A DNA stretch of 64,000 bases from Rhodoplanes sp. Z2-YC6860 (GTDB lineage Bacteria; Pseudomonadota; Alphaproteobacteria; Rhizobiales; Xanthobacteraceae), in NCBI RefSeq assembly GCF_001579845.1, contig NZ_CP007440.1, forward strand, positions 7,958,029 through 8,022,028, written 5' to 3'. The notes under the pieces are model-generated. The model saw only the letters and a program-made list of their open reading frames with translations. It was not told the DNA's origin and did no database searches. Position 1 is the stretch's first letter, and every line of letters begins with the position of its first letter. Positions 21,103 through 29,223 of the stretch are shown in pieces. The position numbers were made by a program, and so were the translations under genes.

Positions 21103-23004
21103 ATGTCGGAACAGCAAAAGGTCAACATTCTTCTGGTTGACGACCAGCCCTCGAAGCTCCTGAGCTACGAGGTCATCCTGCACGAGCTCGGCGAGAACCT
21201 GCTCAAGGCCTCGTCGGGACGGGAAGCTCTGGAGCATCTGCTCAAGACCGAAATCGCGGTGGTGCTGGTCGACGTCTGCATGCCGGATCTCGACGGCTTT
21301 CAGCTCGCCGCCATGATCCGCGAGCACCCGCGGTTCCAGAAGACCGCCATGATCTTCATCTCCGCGATCCATCTGACGGACGTCGACCGCCTTCGCGGCT
21401 ACGAGATGGGCGCGGTTGACTATGTGCCGGTGCCAGTCATTCCCGAAGTGCTGCGGGCGAAGGTCAAGGTGTTCGCGGAGCTCTACCGCAAGACCCGGCA
21501 ACTCGAGCGGATCAACGCCGAGCTCGAGGAGCGCGTCTCGGCGCGCACCGCCGAGCTCGAAGCCTCGACGCAGCAGCTTCGCGACAGCGAAGAGCGTCGG
21601 AGCCTGGCGCTGGTGGCCGGCAACATGGGCTCGTGGGACTGGAACGAGGCGAGCGGCGATTGCCTGTGGGACGACGGGCAGTACCGCATCTTCGGCGTCG
21701 AACGGCAGAACTTCGTCGTCTCGGCCGAAAATGTGCGCGCCCTCATCCACCCCGACGACTGGGATGGGCTGCAAGCCTCCATGGAAAAGCTGTTCAAGGA
21801 GCGCCAGCCGGCGCAGAATGAATTCCGCGTCAAGCGCCCGAGCGGCGAGGTGCGCTGGTGTCTTGGCACGGCGGCGCCAAGCATCGACGGCTCCGGCCGC
21901 GTGGTGCGGATCAGCGGCGTGACGGTGGACATCACCGATCGCAAACAGGCCGAGGAGCGGCAGACGCTGCTCGCCCGCGAGGTCGATCATCGCGCCAAGA
22001 ACGCGCTCGCCGTGGTGCAGTCGATCGTGCGCCTGACGCGCGCGCCCACCATCGAGGAATTCACCACCGCGGTGGAAGGACGGATCCGTTCGCTTTCGCT
22101 CGCCCACACCATCCTGTCGCTGTCGCGCTGGCAAGGCGCCGACCTGAGTGGCCTGGTCGAAGAAGAATTGGCCCCGTATCGCACCGCCGACAGCTCCAGA
22201 ATTGTGGCCTCCGGGCCCAATGTGTCGCTCTGGCCGGCCGCCGCGCAGTGTCTCGCGCTCGCGGTCCACGAGCTTGTCACGAACGCTGCGAAATACGGCG
22301 CGCTGTCCACGACGACCGGCCGGCTGACGCTGGACTGGTCGACGGCATCCGGAAATCTTGTGCTGCGCTGGACCGAAAAGGATGGGCGGCCGACCGCAGC
22401 GCCTTCGGCGCCGGGATTCGGCATGCGCATCATCAAGGCGAGCATCGAAGGGCAGCTGGCCGGAGCCACCTCCTTCGATTGGGGACCCGATGGGGTTCGC
22501 TGCGAGCTCACGGTGCCGCTCGCCGATCGCAAGCTCGTTCGCGCTCCGACCAACGGCCATCAGGCGCCGCAGGCGCAGATGCCGCCAGCGCCCCGGCCGA
22601 TCGCCGTCTCGGGCAATCGCATCCTGGTGGTGGAAGACGAGGCCCTGGTCGCGATCGCAATCCGCGAGGCGCTGGAGGAACAGGGCTATTCGGTGATCGG
22701 GCCGTGCAACCGCGTCACCGACGCGATGGTGGCGCTTCGGCACAATCGCGTCGACGCGGCGGTGCTCGACGTCAATCTGGGTGACGTTTCGGTTTATCCG
22801 CTGGCCGACACGCTCGCTGCCGAGAGCATTCCGTTCATCTTCGTCACCGGCTACGGCAGCGAAGAGCTCGATCGGCGCTTCCTGACGGTTCCCATTCTGC
22901 AAAAACCGATCGAACGCCACGCTCTGCAAACCATTTTCACACAGTCACCGCGCGCGCCGTCCCGTGCCACGTCATCACCGACCAAAGACGCACTCACGGG
23001 CTGA
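21103..23004 (+). CDS. Receiver-PAS-HWE kinase-receiver hybrid sensor
   Basis: A 633-residue protein with four parts. The N-terminal receiver (NILLVDDQPSKLLSYEVIL, Asp57 in VVLVDVCMPDLDG) is followed by a coiled coil (LERINAELEERVSARTAELE) and a PAS fold with PAC tail (GSWDWNEASGDCLWDD, VTVDITDRKQAEE). Then come an HWE/HisKA_2 kinase core (His296 in EVDHRAKNALAVVQSIV, N box LALAVHELVTNAAKYGALS, WTEKDG signature) and a C-terminal receiver (ILVVEDEALVAIAIREAL, AVLDVNLGD). The first receiver is followed directly by a sensor, so it probably receives phosphate from another kinase, most simply the poly-HAMP kinase 17 bases upstream. The C-terminal receiver lacks an output domain. It is a second possible source of phosphate for PhyR. 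Confidence 0.9.
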   Translation: MSEQQKVNILLVDDQPSKLLSYEVILHELGENLLKASSGREALEHLLKTEIAVVLVDVCMPDLDGFQLAAMIREHPRFQKTAMIFISAIHLTDVDRLRGYEMGAVDYVPVPVIPEVLRAKVKVFAELYRKTRQLERINAELEERVSARTAELEASTQQLRDSEERRSLALVAGNMGSWDWNEASGDCLWDDGQYRIFGVERQNFVVSAENVRALIHPDDWDGLQASMEKLFKERQPAQNEFRVKRPSGEVRWCLGTAAPSIDGSGRVVRISGVTVDITDRKQAEERQTLLAREVDHRAKNALAVVQSIVRLTRAPTIEEFTTAVEGRIRSLSLAHTILSLSRWQGADLSGLVEEELAPYRTADSSRIVASGPNVSLWPAAAQCLALAVHELVTNAAKYGALSTTTGRLTLDWSTASGNLVLRWTEKDGRPTAAPSAPGFGMRIIKASIEGQLAGATSFDWGPDGVRCELTVPLADRKLVRAPTNGHQAPQAQMPPAPRPIAVSGNRILVVEDEALVAIAIREALEEQGYSVIGPCNRVTDAMVALRHNRVDAAVLDVNLGDVSVYPLADTLAAESIPFIFVTGYGSEELDRRFLTVPILQKPIERHALQTIFTQSPRAPSRATSSPTKDALTG

Positions 23005-23041
23005 ACACTTGCGCAGCGTGTGAAGCGCTTCGAAGCCGCGT

Positions 23042-23194
23042 TCACCACAGGATCTCATGCCGCTCCAGCGGATTGAGCAACTGCCGGACGCTCTCAGCCC
23101 TATCCAATGATGCCGCCTTTCCCCAGAACAGCAGCGGCCACGCAATGGCGACCACAACCGCAGCAGTCCAGAGCATTCTGAGCCACATACGCAT
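23042..23194 (-). CDS. Small membrane protein, 50 residues
   Basis: An ORF of 50 codons plus stop, starting MRMWLRMLWTAAVVVAIAWP with a single membrane helix continuing into LLFWGK, then a charged tail (LDRAESVRQLLNPLERHEILW). A strong GGGAGGCACCAA ribosome-binding sequence precedes the ATG at 23194. Length, helix and ribosome-binding site together support a real small protein; no family is recognised. It diverges from the small protein at 23475. Confidence 0.6.
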   Translation of the reverse strand: MRMWLRMLWTAAVVVAIAWPLLFWGKAASLDRAESVRQLLNPLERHEILW

Positions 23195-23474
23195 TTGGTG
23201 CCTCCCTTCGTAGTAGGCAGGCGAATGAGTGCACCAGATAGACTCGCGCCAACGTGAGCTTATTCACGTTGGATGTAAAAACACGCCACAATTCCGTAAA
23301 ATCGACAATGCCCCGTGCCTTGTGTGGTCTACCTCATACAACGGTCGGGCGGGCGGCGTTACGCGACCCTTGTTCATCGCGCTTGACGCGTGAACGGGAA
23401 GGCCGGTTGCGTGCAGCCTGAGACGCCGTTCAGAAGCGTCCGCAAACGCGCCTTCCACCGCAGTGGAGGTCACC
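23195..23474. other. Divergent intergenic region between two small membrane protein genes
   Basis: The 280 bases hold no gene-like frame. Both flanking genes have ribosome-binding sequences at its edges, so it should contain two divergent promoters; none matches the EcfG consensus and I see no clear operator. Confidence 0.4.
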
Positions 23475-23702
23475 ATGTGGAATCGTTTTATCAGTTCGCC
23501 TTACGCCCACCTGATCACGGCGGTCGCGCTGACGTTCGGACTCGCACTGGCTTTGCTGACGTCGCAGCCGAAAAAGGCGGATTTTGTTGAAGCGAACAAT
23601 TCAACGCCGGGCACGCCATCACGCACGGACGCACCGGCTACGCTCGCGTCGGACAGAATGAGCCTGATCCGCGACATCGGTACGACGGGCAAGTCACCGT
23701 AG
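23475..23702 (+). CDS. Small single-span membrane protein, hypothetical
   Basis: A 75-residue protein with one N-terminal helix (HLITAVALTFGLALALLTS) and a polar, Ser/Thr/Pro-rich tail likely to face the periplasm. A GGAGG sequence five bases upstream selects the ATG at 23475 over the one at 23463. No family was recognised. A 14-base tandem duplication (23690-23703 and 23704-23717, CAAGTCACCGTAGA) spans the stop codon. It converges with the Crp/Fnr gene. Confidence 0.55.
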   Translation: MWNRFISSPYAHLITAVALTFGLALALLTSQPKKADFVEANNSTPGTPSRTDAPATLASDRMSLIRDIGTTGKSP

Positions 23703-23750
23703 ACAAGTCACCGTAGACTTGGGCTTGAGTCAATGAAGCGGAGGACCGGC

Positions 23751-24488
23751 TTAAGCCGTCTCCGACACCATCGCGGCGAGCGCCTTCGGATTCGTCAGAA
23801 TCAACCCGCCCCGCTTCAGCTTCAGCCAGCCGCGGCGCTGCCAGTCGCGTAAAAGCTTGTTGGCACTTTCTCGCGAGGCTCCGACCATCTGACTGAGATC
23901 GCGCTGCGTGATGCGGATCATGTTGTCGGGATTGGCGGTCGAACGGGTGTGAAGCCGGAGCAGCGCCTTGGCGAGACGCTCGGGCAGACCCAGGAACACG
24001 ATGTCCTCGACCTGCTCGCTGGTGCGGCGCAGCCGCGTGCACACCACTTCGATCAGCTTCATCGCCACGTCGGGAAATTCGCGGACCAAGGGGATGAAGT
24101 CGCGGCGCTCGATCACCATCAGTTCGCTGTTCTCGATCACCACGGCGTCGGCTGTGCGCGCGCCCCCGTCGAGCAGGGCGATCTCGCCGAACAGATCGCC
24201 CGGCGGGATGAGATTGAAGATCGCATCCTGACCGCGCTCGGAGGGCACGCTGATCCGCACCAGTCCGGCGCAGACCGCATAGAGGCTCGATCCAGCGTCA
24301 CCCTTGCGAAACAGCACGGTGTTCTTCTTCACCCGGCGCGTCACCGCATGCGAAAGCAGGCGATCGATGATGGCCCGGTCGAAGCTATTGAAAAACGGAT
24401 GCGCGGCGAGAAGCTTGTGACGGTCGATATGGGGAGCCGGCGAAGGCGAAGACTGACTTGCCGCTGAGGGCTTCAAATCCTGCTCCAT
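23751..24488 (-). CDS. Crp/Fnr-family transcriptional regulator
   Basis: A 245-residue Crp/Fnr-type regulator. The N-terminal cyclic-nucleotide-binding beta roll (~residues 30-150) has VLFRKGDAGSSLYAV and the phosphate-binding-cassette-like LFGEIALLDGGARTADAV. The long dimer helix is followed by a winged helix (ITQRDLSQMVGASRESANKLL, then WQRRGWLKL). FGEIALLDGGxRTADA resembles cAMP-binding cassettes (GE, R and T/S present), and the cysteines of Fnr are absent. Effector is therefore possibly cAMP; an adenylate cyclase is encoded 11 kb away. A GTG at 24515 would add nine residues. It is downstream of the efflux genes on the same strand, with a 141-base gap. Confidence 0.88.
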   Translation of the reverse strand: MEQDLKPSAASQSSPSPAPHIDRHKLLAAHPFFNSFDRAIIDRLLSHAVTRRVKKNTVLFRKGDAGSSLYAVCAGLVRISVPSERGQDAIFNLIPPGDLFGEIALLDGGARTADAVVIENSELMVIERRDFIPLVREFPDVAMKLIEVVCTRLRRTSEQVEDIVFLGLPERLAKALLRLHTRSTANPDNMIRITQRDLSQMVGASRESANKLLRDWQRRGWLKLKRGGLILTNPKALAAMVSETA

Positions 24489-24656
24489 CTCCGGGGACAG
24501 CGTCGGGTCCAACACCGCCCAGCCAATTCATTCAATATGCGCCCCTGTCTACCGCATTGGCAGACATGGGCAAACTTTATACGACCTTATAAATGCCTCC
24601 TATTCGGCATGAGCATGGCACTGTGCCGCAGTCTCGCCGGCCCAAGCACCTGCTGT

Positions 24657-27600
24657 TTAGCCCTGGTGGGCAGCCTCACCGGGGGCCGCTTGCGGACGGC
24701 GAAGACCGGCGATCCAGCGCACCAGCACATAGAACACCGGCGTGAACACCAGGCCGAACAGCGTCACGCCGAGCATGCCGAAGAATACCGCAGTACCAAG
24801 CGCTTGGCGCAATTCGGCGCCGGCGCCGGTCGCGATCATCAGCGGCACCACGCCGAGAATGAAGGCCACCGACGTCATCAGGATCGGCCGCAACCGGGTT
24901 CGGGCGGCTTCGACCGCAGCATCCCAACGGCTGGCGCCTCGCTCCTCGGCCTGCTTGGCGAATTCGATGATCAGGATGGCGTTCTTGGCGGCGAGGCCGA
25001 TCAAGACCACCAAACCGATCTGGGTCAGGATGTTGTTGTCCATGCCGCGCCACAGCACGCCGCTTATGGCGGCCAGCAGACACATCGGGACGATCAGGAT
25101 CACCGAAAGCGGCAGCAACAGGCTCTCATATTGCGCGGCAAGCAGCAGGAACACGAACACCACCGCAAGGCCGAACGCCACCGCCGCGGTGTTGCCGGCG
25201 CCCTTCTCCTGCAAGGCGATCTCGGTCCATTCGTACCCAAACCCCGTGGGCAGGTTGGCAGCGAGCTTCTCCATCGCGGTGATCGCCTGGCCTGTCGAGA
25301 AACCGGGCACTGTCGCGCCCTGGACTTCCGCAGCCGCAAACAGATTGTACCGTGGCACCCGGTACGGCCCGGTGATCTGTTCGAAATTCGCCACCGCGCC
25401 GAGCGGTACCATGGTGTCGGTCGTCGAGCGCGTGCGTAGATTTTCAATGTCACGGATACTCAAGCGGTACGGATTGTCGGCCTGCGCGGTCACGCGATAG
25501 GTGCGGCCCAGGATGTTGAAGTCGTTGACGTAGGTCGACCCCATGTAGGTCGAGAGCGTGTCGAAGAAGCGCGTGATCGGCACGCCGAGCATCTCGGCCT
25601 TGGTGCGGTCGATGTCCGCATAGATCTGGGGCGTCGAGGTGTTGAACAGTGTGAACACCTGAACGAGGCCCGGCGTCTGGTTGGCCTGGCCGACCAGCGA
25701 GCCGATGGCCTGCTCAAGCGCACGCGGCCCGCGGCCCGCGCGATCCTGCACATACATCTTGAAGCCGCCGCCAGTACCGATGCCCGGCACCGACGGCGGT
25801 GGAATCACCAGCACGAACGCCTCGCGCAGCACCTGCATCTGAGCGCGTAGATCGCTGAGAATACCGTTGGTGGTGAGCTTTTCCTTCACCCGCTCTTCGA
25901 ACGGCTTCAGTGTCACGAACAGCACGCCCGCGTTTGGTGCGTTGGTGAAGGTCGCGCCGTCGAAGCCCGCGAACGCCACGGTGTTGGCGACACCGGGCCG
26001 CTTGAGCAGGATTTCGTTTGCCGCCCGCACCACACGGTCGGTGCGCTCCAGGCTCGCGCCGGGCGGCAGCGTGATCGCAGCGATGAAATAGCCGCGATCG
26101 AGCGGTGGCACGAAGCCGGACGGCGTGCGGGCGAACTGGAAGTAGGCGAGCCCGATCAAGCCCACATAGATCACCAGCATCATCGCGACGACGCGCACGA
26201 CGCGGCGCGTGAATCCGCCATAAGTCTGGGACATCCGATCGAACACCCGGTTGAAGCCGGCGAAGAACTTGTCGACCGGAGCGCCGATGGTCTTCCAGAT
26301 GCCGCGCCGCTCCTCGTGGCTGTGCGGCCTGAGCAGAAGACCGGCAAGAGCCGGCGACAGCGTCAGCGACACGAAGCACGAGATGACGGTGGAGGTTGTG
26401 ATGGTCAGCGCGAACTGCTTGTAGAACGCGCCGGAAATCCCCTCGATGAACGCCGTCGGGATGAACACGGCGCAAAGCACCAGCGCGATGGCGAGCAGCG
26501 CTCCGCCAACCTCGTCCATAGTCTTGTGCGCGGCTTCTTTCGGACTCAATCCCTGGCTCAGATATCGCTCGACGTTCTCCACCACCACAATGGCGTCGTC
26601 GACCACGATGCCGATCGCGAGCACGAGGCCGAACAGCGTGAGGTTGTTCAGCGAGAAGCCGAACGCGTTCATGACGAAGAACGTGCCGACCAGCGACACC
26701 GGGATCGCGACGATCGGGATGATCGCGGCACGCCAGCTCTGCAGGAACAGGATGATGACGAAGACGACGAGGGCCGTGGCCTCGAACAGCGTGTGGACGA
26801 CCTCGTCGACCGATTGCTTGATGAAGCCGGTGGTGTCGTAAGCCACGCGATATTCAAGCCCCGGAGGGAAACTCTTGGCGAGCTCGTCCATGGTGTTGAA
26901 CACGGACTTCGAGGCTTTGAGCGCGTTCGATCCCGGACGCTGAAAAATGCCGATCGCGGTCGCCACTTTGCCGCTGAGATAGGCGTTGCGGTTGTAGTCC
27001 TGGGCGCCGAGCTCCACGCGAGCGATGTCGCGAACGCGCGTGACGCGGCCATCGGCATCGGTCGCGACCACGATGTCGTTGAACTGTTCGGGGCTGGTGA
27101 GCCGGCCGAGTGTCTGCACTGCGATCTGGAAGCCAGCGGGCGAGGTCGCCGGGGGCTGATTGATGGCACCCGCCGAGACCGCCACGTTGTTGGCGCGGAG
27201 CGCGTCGACCACGTCGCTCGCCGAAAGGTTACGTGCCTGGACGCGCGCCGGATCGAGCCAGACCCGCATCGAATAATCGCGGGCACCAAACACCACGGTG
27301 TCGCCGACGCCGTCGAGCCGCGTGAGCACGTCCTTGATGTTGATGGTGGCATAGTTGGAGATGTACTGCTGGTCGAGCGAGCCGTCCGGCGAGATCAGAT
27401 GGACCACCATCATCAGGTCGGGCGACTTCTTGCGCACCGTGACGCCGAACTGCTGCACCTGAGTGGGCAACCGCGGAATCGCCACCGAGACGCGGTTCTG
27501 CACCAGCACCTGGGCCTCGTCGATGTTGGTCCCCGGCTTGAACACCACCTGGATCGACAGAGAGCCATCGCCGGTCGATTGCGACACCATGTAGATCATG

Positions 27601-27827
27601 TCGTCGACGCCATTGATCTCCTGCTCGATCGGCGTCGCCACGGTGGTCGACAGCACCTCGGCCGAGGCGCCCGGATAAGTCGAGGTCACTTCCACGGTCG
27701 GCGGCGCGATGTCCGGGAATTCGGCGATCGGCAGTGCTCGATACGAGATCGCCCCAACCAGCGTCAGAATGATCGACAGCACGGCGGCGAAAACCGGCCG
27801 GTCGACGAAGAAGTGCGAAAAGCCCAT
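24657..27827 (-). CDS. RND multidrug efflux pump, inner-membrane transporter (AcrB/MexF-like)
   Basis: A 1056-residue HAE1-family RND transporter with the two-fold repeated topology of 12 membrane helices and two large periplasmic loops. It begins MGFSHFFVDRPVFAAVLSII. It carries the early motif FPDIAPPTVEVTSTYPGAS, the TM4 proton-relay motif GIVVDDAIVVVENVER with paired aspartates, and the late segment IGLVVLIGLAAKNAILIIEFA. Length is standard. It should export diverse compounds with the adaptor encoded 57 bases upstream and an outer-membrane channel not encoded here. Substrates cannot be told from sequence. Confidence 0.95.
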   Translation of the reverse strand: MGFSHFFVDRPVFAAVLSIILTLVGAISYRALPIAEFPDIAPPTVEVTSTYPGASAEVLSTTVATPIEQEINGVDDMIYMVSQSTGDGSLSIQVVFKPGTNIDEAQVLVQNRVSVAIPRLPTQVQQFGVTVRKKSPDLMMVVHLISPDGSLDQQYISNYATINIKDVLTRLDGVGDTVVFGARDYSMRVWLDPARVQARNLSASDVVDALRANNVAVSAGAINQPPATSPAGFQIAVQTLGRLTSPEQFNDIVVATDADGRVTRVRDIARVELGAQDYNRNAYLSGKVATAIGIFQRPGSNALKASKSVFNTMDELAKSFPPGLEYRVAYDTTGFIKQSVDEVVHTLFEATALVVFVIILFLQSWRAAIIPIVAIPVSLVGTFFVMNAFGFSLNNLTLFGLVLAIGIVVDDAIVVVENVERYLSQGLSPKEAAHKTMDEVGGALLAIALVLCAVFIPTAFIEGISGAFYKQFALTITTSTVISCFVSLTLSPALAGLLLRPHSHEERRGIWKTIGAPVDKFFAGFNRVFDRMSQTYGGFTRRVVRVVAMMLVIYVGLIGLAYFQFARTPSGFVPPLDRGYFIAAITLPPGASLERTDRVVRAANEILLKRPGVANTVAFAGFDGATFTNAPNAGVLFVTLKPFEERVKEKLTTNGILSDLRAQMQVLREAFVLVIPPPSVPGIGTGGGFKMYVQDRAGRGPRALEQAIGSLVGQANQTPGLVQVFTLFNTSTPQIYADIDRTKAEMLGVPITRFFDTLSTYMGSTYVNDFNILGRTYRVTAQADNPYRLSIRDIENLRTRSTTDTMVPLGAVANFEQITGPYRVPRYNLFAAAEVQGATVPGFSTGQAITAMEKLAANLPTGFGYEWTEIALQEKGAGNTAAVAFGLAVVFVFLLLAAQYESLLLPLSVILIVPMCLLAAISGVLWRGMDNNILTQIGLVVLIGLAAKNAILIIEFAKQAEERGASRWDAAVEAARTRLRPILMTSVAFILGVVPLMIATGAGAELRQALGTAVFFGMLGVTLFGLVFTPVFYVLVRWIAGLRRPQAAPGEAAHQG

Positions 27828-27884
27828 GGTGGCAATCCTGAAGAGGGACCCGAGGCGGCAACAGACCTGCGATGAATCGAAGCT

Positions 27885-29075
27885 TTATTGCGCGGTGGCC
27901 GGCGCGGCTCGTGACGGCCGGATCGGCGCGGCTTGAGCAACCGCGCCTTCGATCTTGCCTTCCTCGGGCTTGACCTTCTGGCCCGGACGCGCGCGCGGCA
28001 GCCCCTCGATCACGACGCGATCGTTAGCGTCGAGACCAGTGCGGATAACGCGGAGGCCGCGCACCAGCGGACCAATGGTGACGCGCTTCACTCCGACTGT
28101 GCCATCGTCGGCGACAGTCAACACGATTTTGTTGGACTGATCCGATGCGATCGCTCCGTCAGGCAGCAAAAGCGCCTCGTGATCGCCGCCGTAAAGCCGC
28201 ATCCGGCCGAAAAAGCCCGGTGTCAGCAGGCCGTCCTTGTTGTCGAAAATCGCGCGACCGCGGATCGTGCCGCTCTTGGCGTTCACCGCGTTGTCGACGA
28301 AGTCCATCTTGCCTTCGTGCTTGAAGTCGGTCTCGTCGGCGAGGCGCACCGCAACCGGATTGGCCGCGTCGCGCGAGGACTGCCGCGCGCCAGTCTGGGC
28401 GAGGCGCAGATAGCGGATGAAGTCCGCTTCGCTACCGTCGAAAACGAAGTGGATCGGATCGACGCTGACGATCGTTGTGAGCAGTGTCGCGCCGGACTGA
28501 CCGCCGGTGATCAGATTGCCCGGGTCGACCCGCCGATCCGAGATACGGCCCGCGATCGGCGCGCGCACTTCGGTCCATTCCAGGTTGAGCTGCGCCGTCT
28601 TCAAACTGGCTTGAGCCGATTCCATCGCGGCCAGCGCATCGCGCTGCGTCGATTTCCGGGTGTCGAACTCGCGCTCGGTGACGGTTTGATTGCGAACGAG
28701 CGGCGTCGCGCGCTCCAGATCGAGATTGGCGATGTCGAGCTTGGCCTGGGTGCGACCGACCTCGGCCTGAGCTTGATCGACCGCAAGCTTGTAGGGCCGC
28801 TGGTCGATGATGAACAGAAGATCGCCCTGCTTGACGATCTGACCATCCTTGAAGTGCATGGATTCGATGAAGCCCGAGACGCGGGCCCGCACCTCGACGG
28901 TCGAGACCGCCACGAAACGGCCGGTGTACTCATCCCACTCGGTGATGCGCTCCTGCAGCGGCTTGGAGACCGTGACGACGGGCAATGGCGGACCGGAGGC
29001 CACCGGCTTGTTGTCGCAACCGGCCAACCCCAGGGCTGTTAGCCCACAAGCCAGCATCACGATTGCGCGCGTCAT
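27885..29075 (-). CDS. RND efflux periplasmic adaptor (membrane fusion protein) lipoprotein
   Basis: A 396-residue adaptor (AcrA/MexE-like). It has a lipoprotein signal (MTRAIVMLACGLTALGLAGC; lipobox LAGC). It is followed by the lipoyl-like domain halves (EVRARVSGFIESMHFKDGQ, VKQGDLLFIIDQRPY and VRAPIAGRISDRRVDPG), a helical hairpin and beta-barrel and membrane-proximal domains. A GGGGGA ribosome-binding sequence fixes the start at 29075. It is the first gene of the efflux operon. Confidence 0.93.
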   Translation of the reverse strand: MTRAIVMLACGLTALGLAGCDNKPVASGPPLPVVTVSKPLQERITEWDEYTGRFVAVSTVEVRARVSGFIESMHFKDGQIVKQGDLLFIIDQRPYKLAVDQAQAEVGRTQAKLDIANLDLERATPLVRNQTVTEREFDTRKSTQRDALAAMESAQASLKTAQLNLEWTEVRAPIAGRISDRRVDPGNLITGGQSGATLLTTIVSVDPIHFVFDGSEADFIRYLRLAQTGARQSSRDAANPVAVRLADETDFKHEGKMDFVDNAVNAKSGTIRGRAIFDNKDGLLTPGFFGRMRLYGGDHEALLLPDGAIASDQSNKIVLTVADDGTVGVKRVTIGPLVRGLRVIRTGLDANDRVVIEGLPRARPGQKVKPEEGKIEGAVAQAAPIRPSRAAPATAQ

Positions 29076-29223
29076 GGCGTCCCCCTGCTCGATCGGCCGT
29101 GGCAACGGCCGGTGTCAGATAATCACAGAAGTTCCCGAGGCTAGAGGCCTTTCCCAAGTCTGTCCTGGATATTCGAGCATCTCCAGGTTTCTGATCAAAT
29201 TCCGAGCAAATGCGAGCGATCGC

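Noticed and set aside
24537-25439. Plus-strand frame opposite the RND pump
   Set aside because: His/Gln/Arg-rich, no start signal, overlaps a conserved transporter gene.
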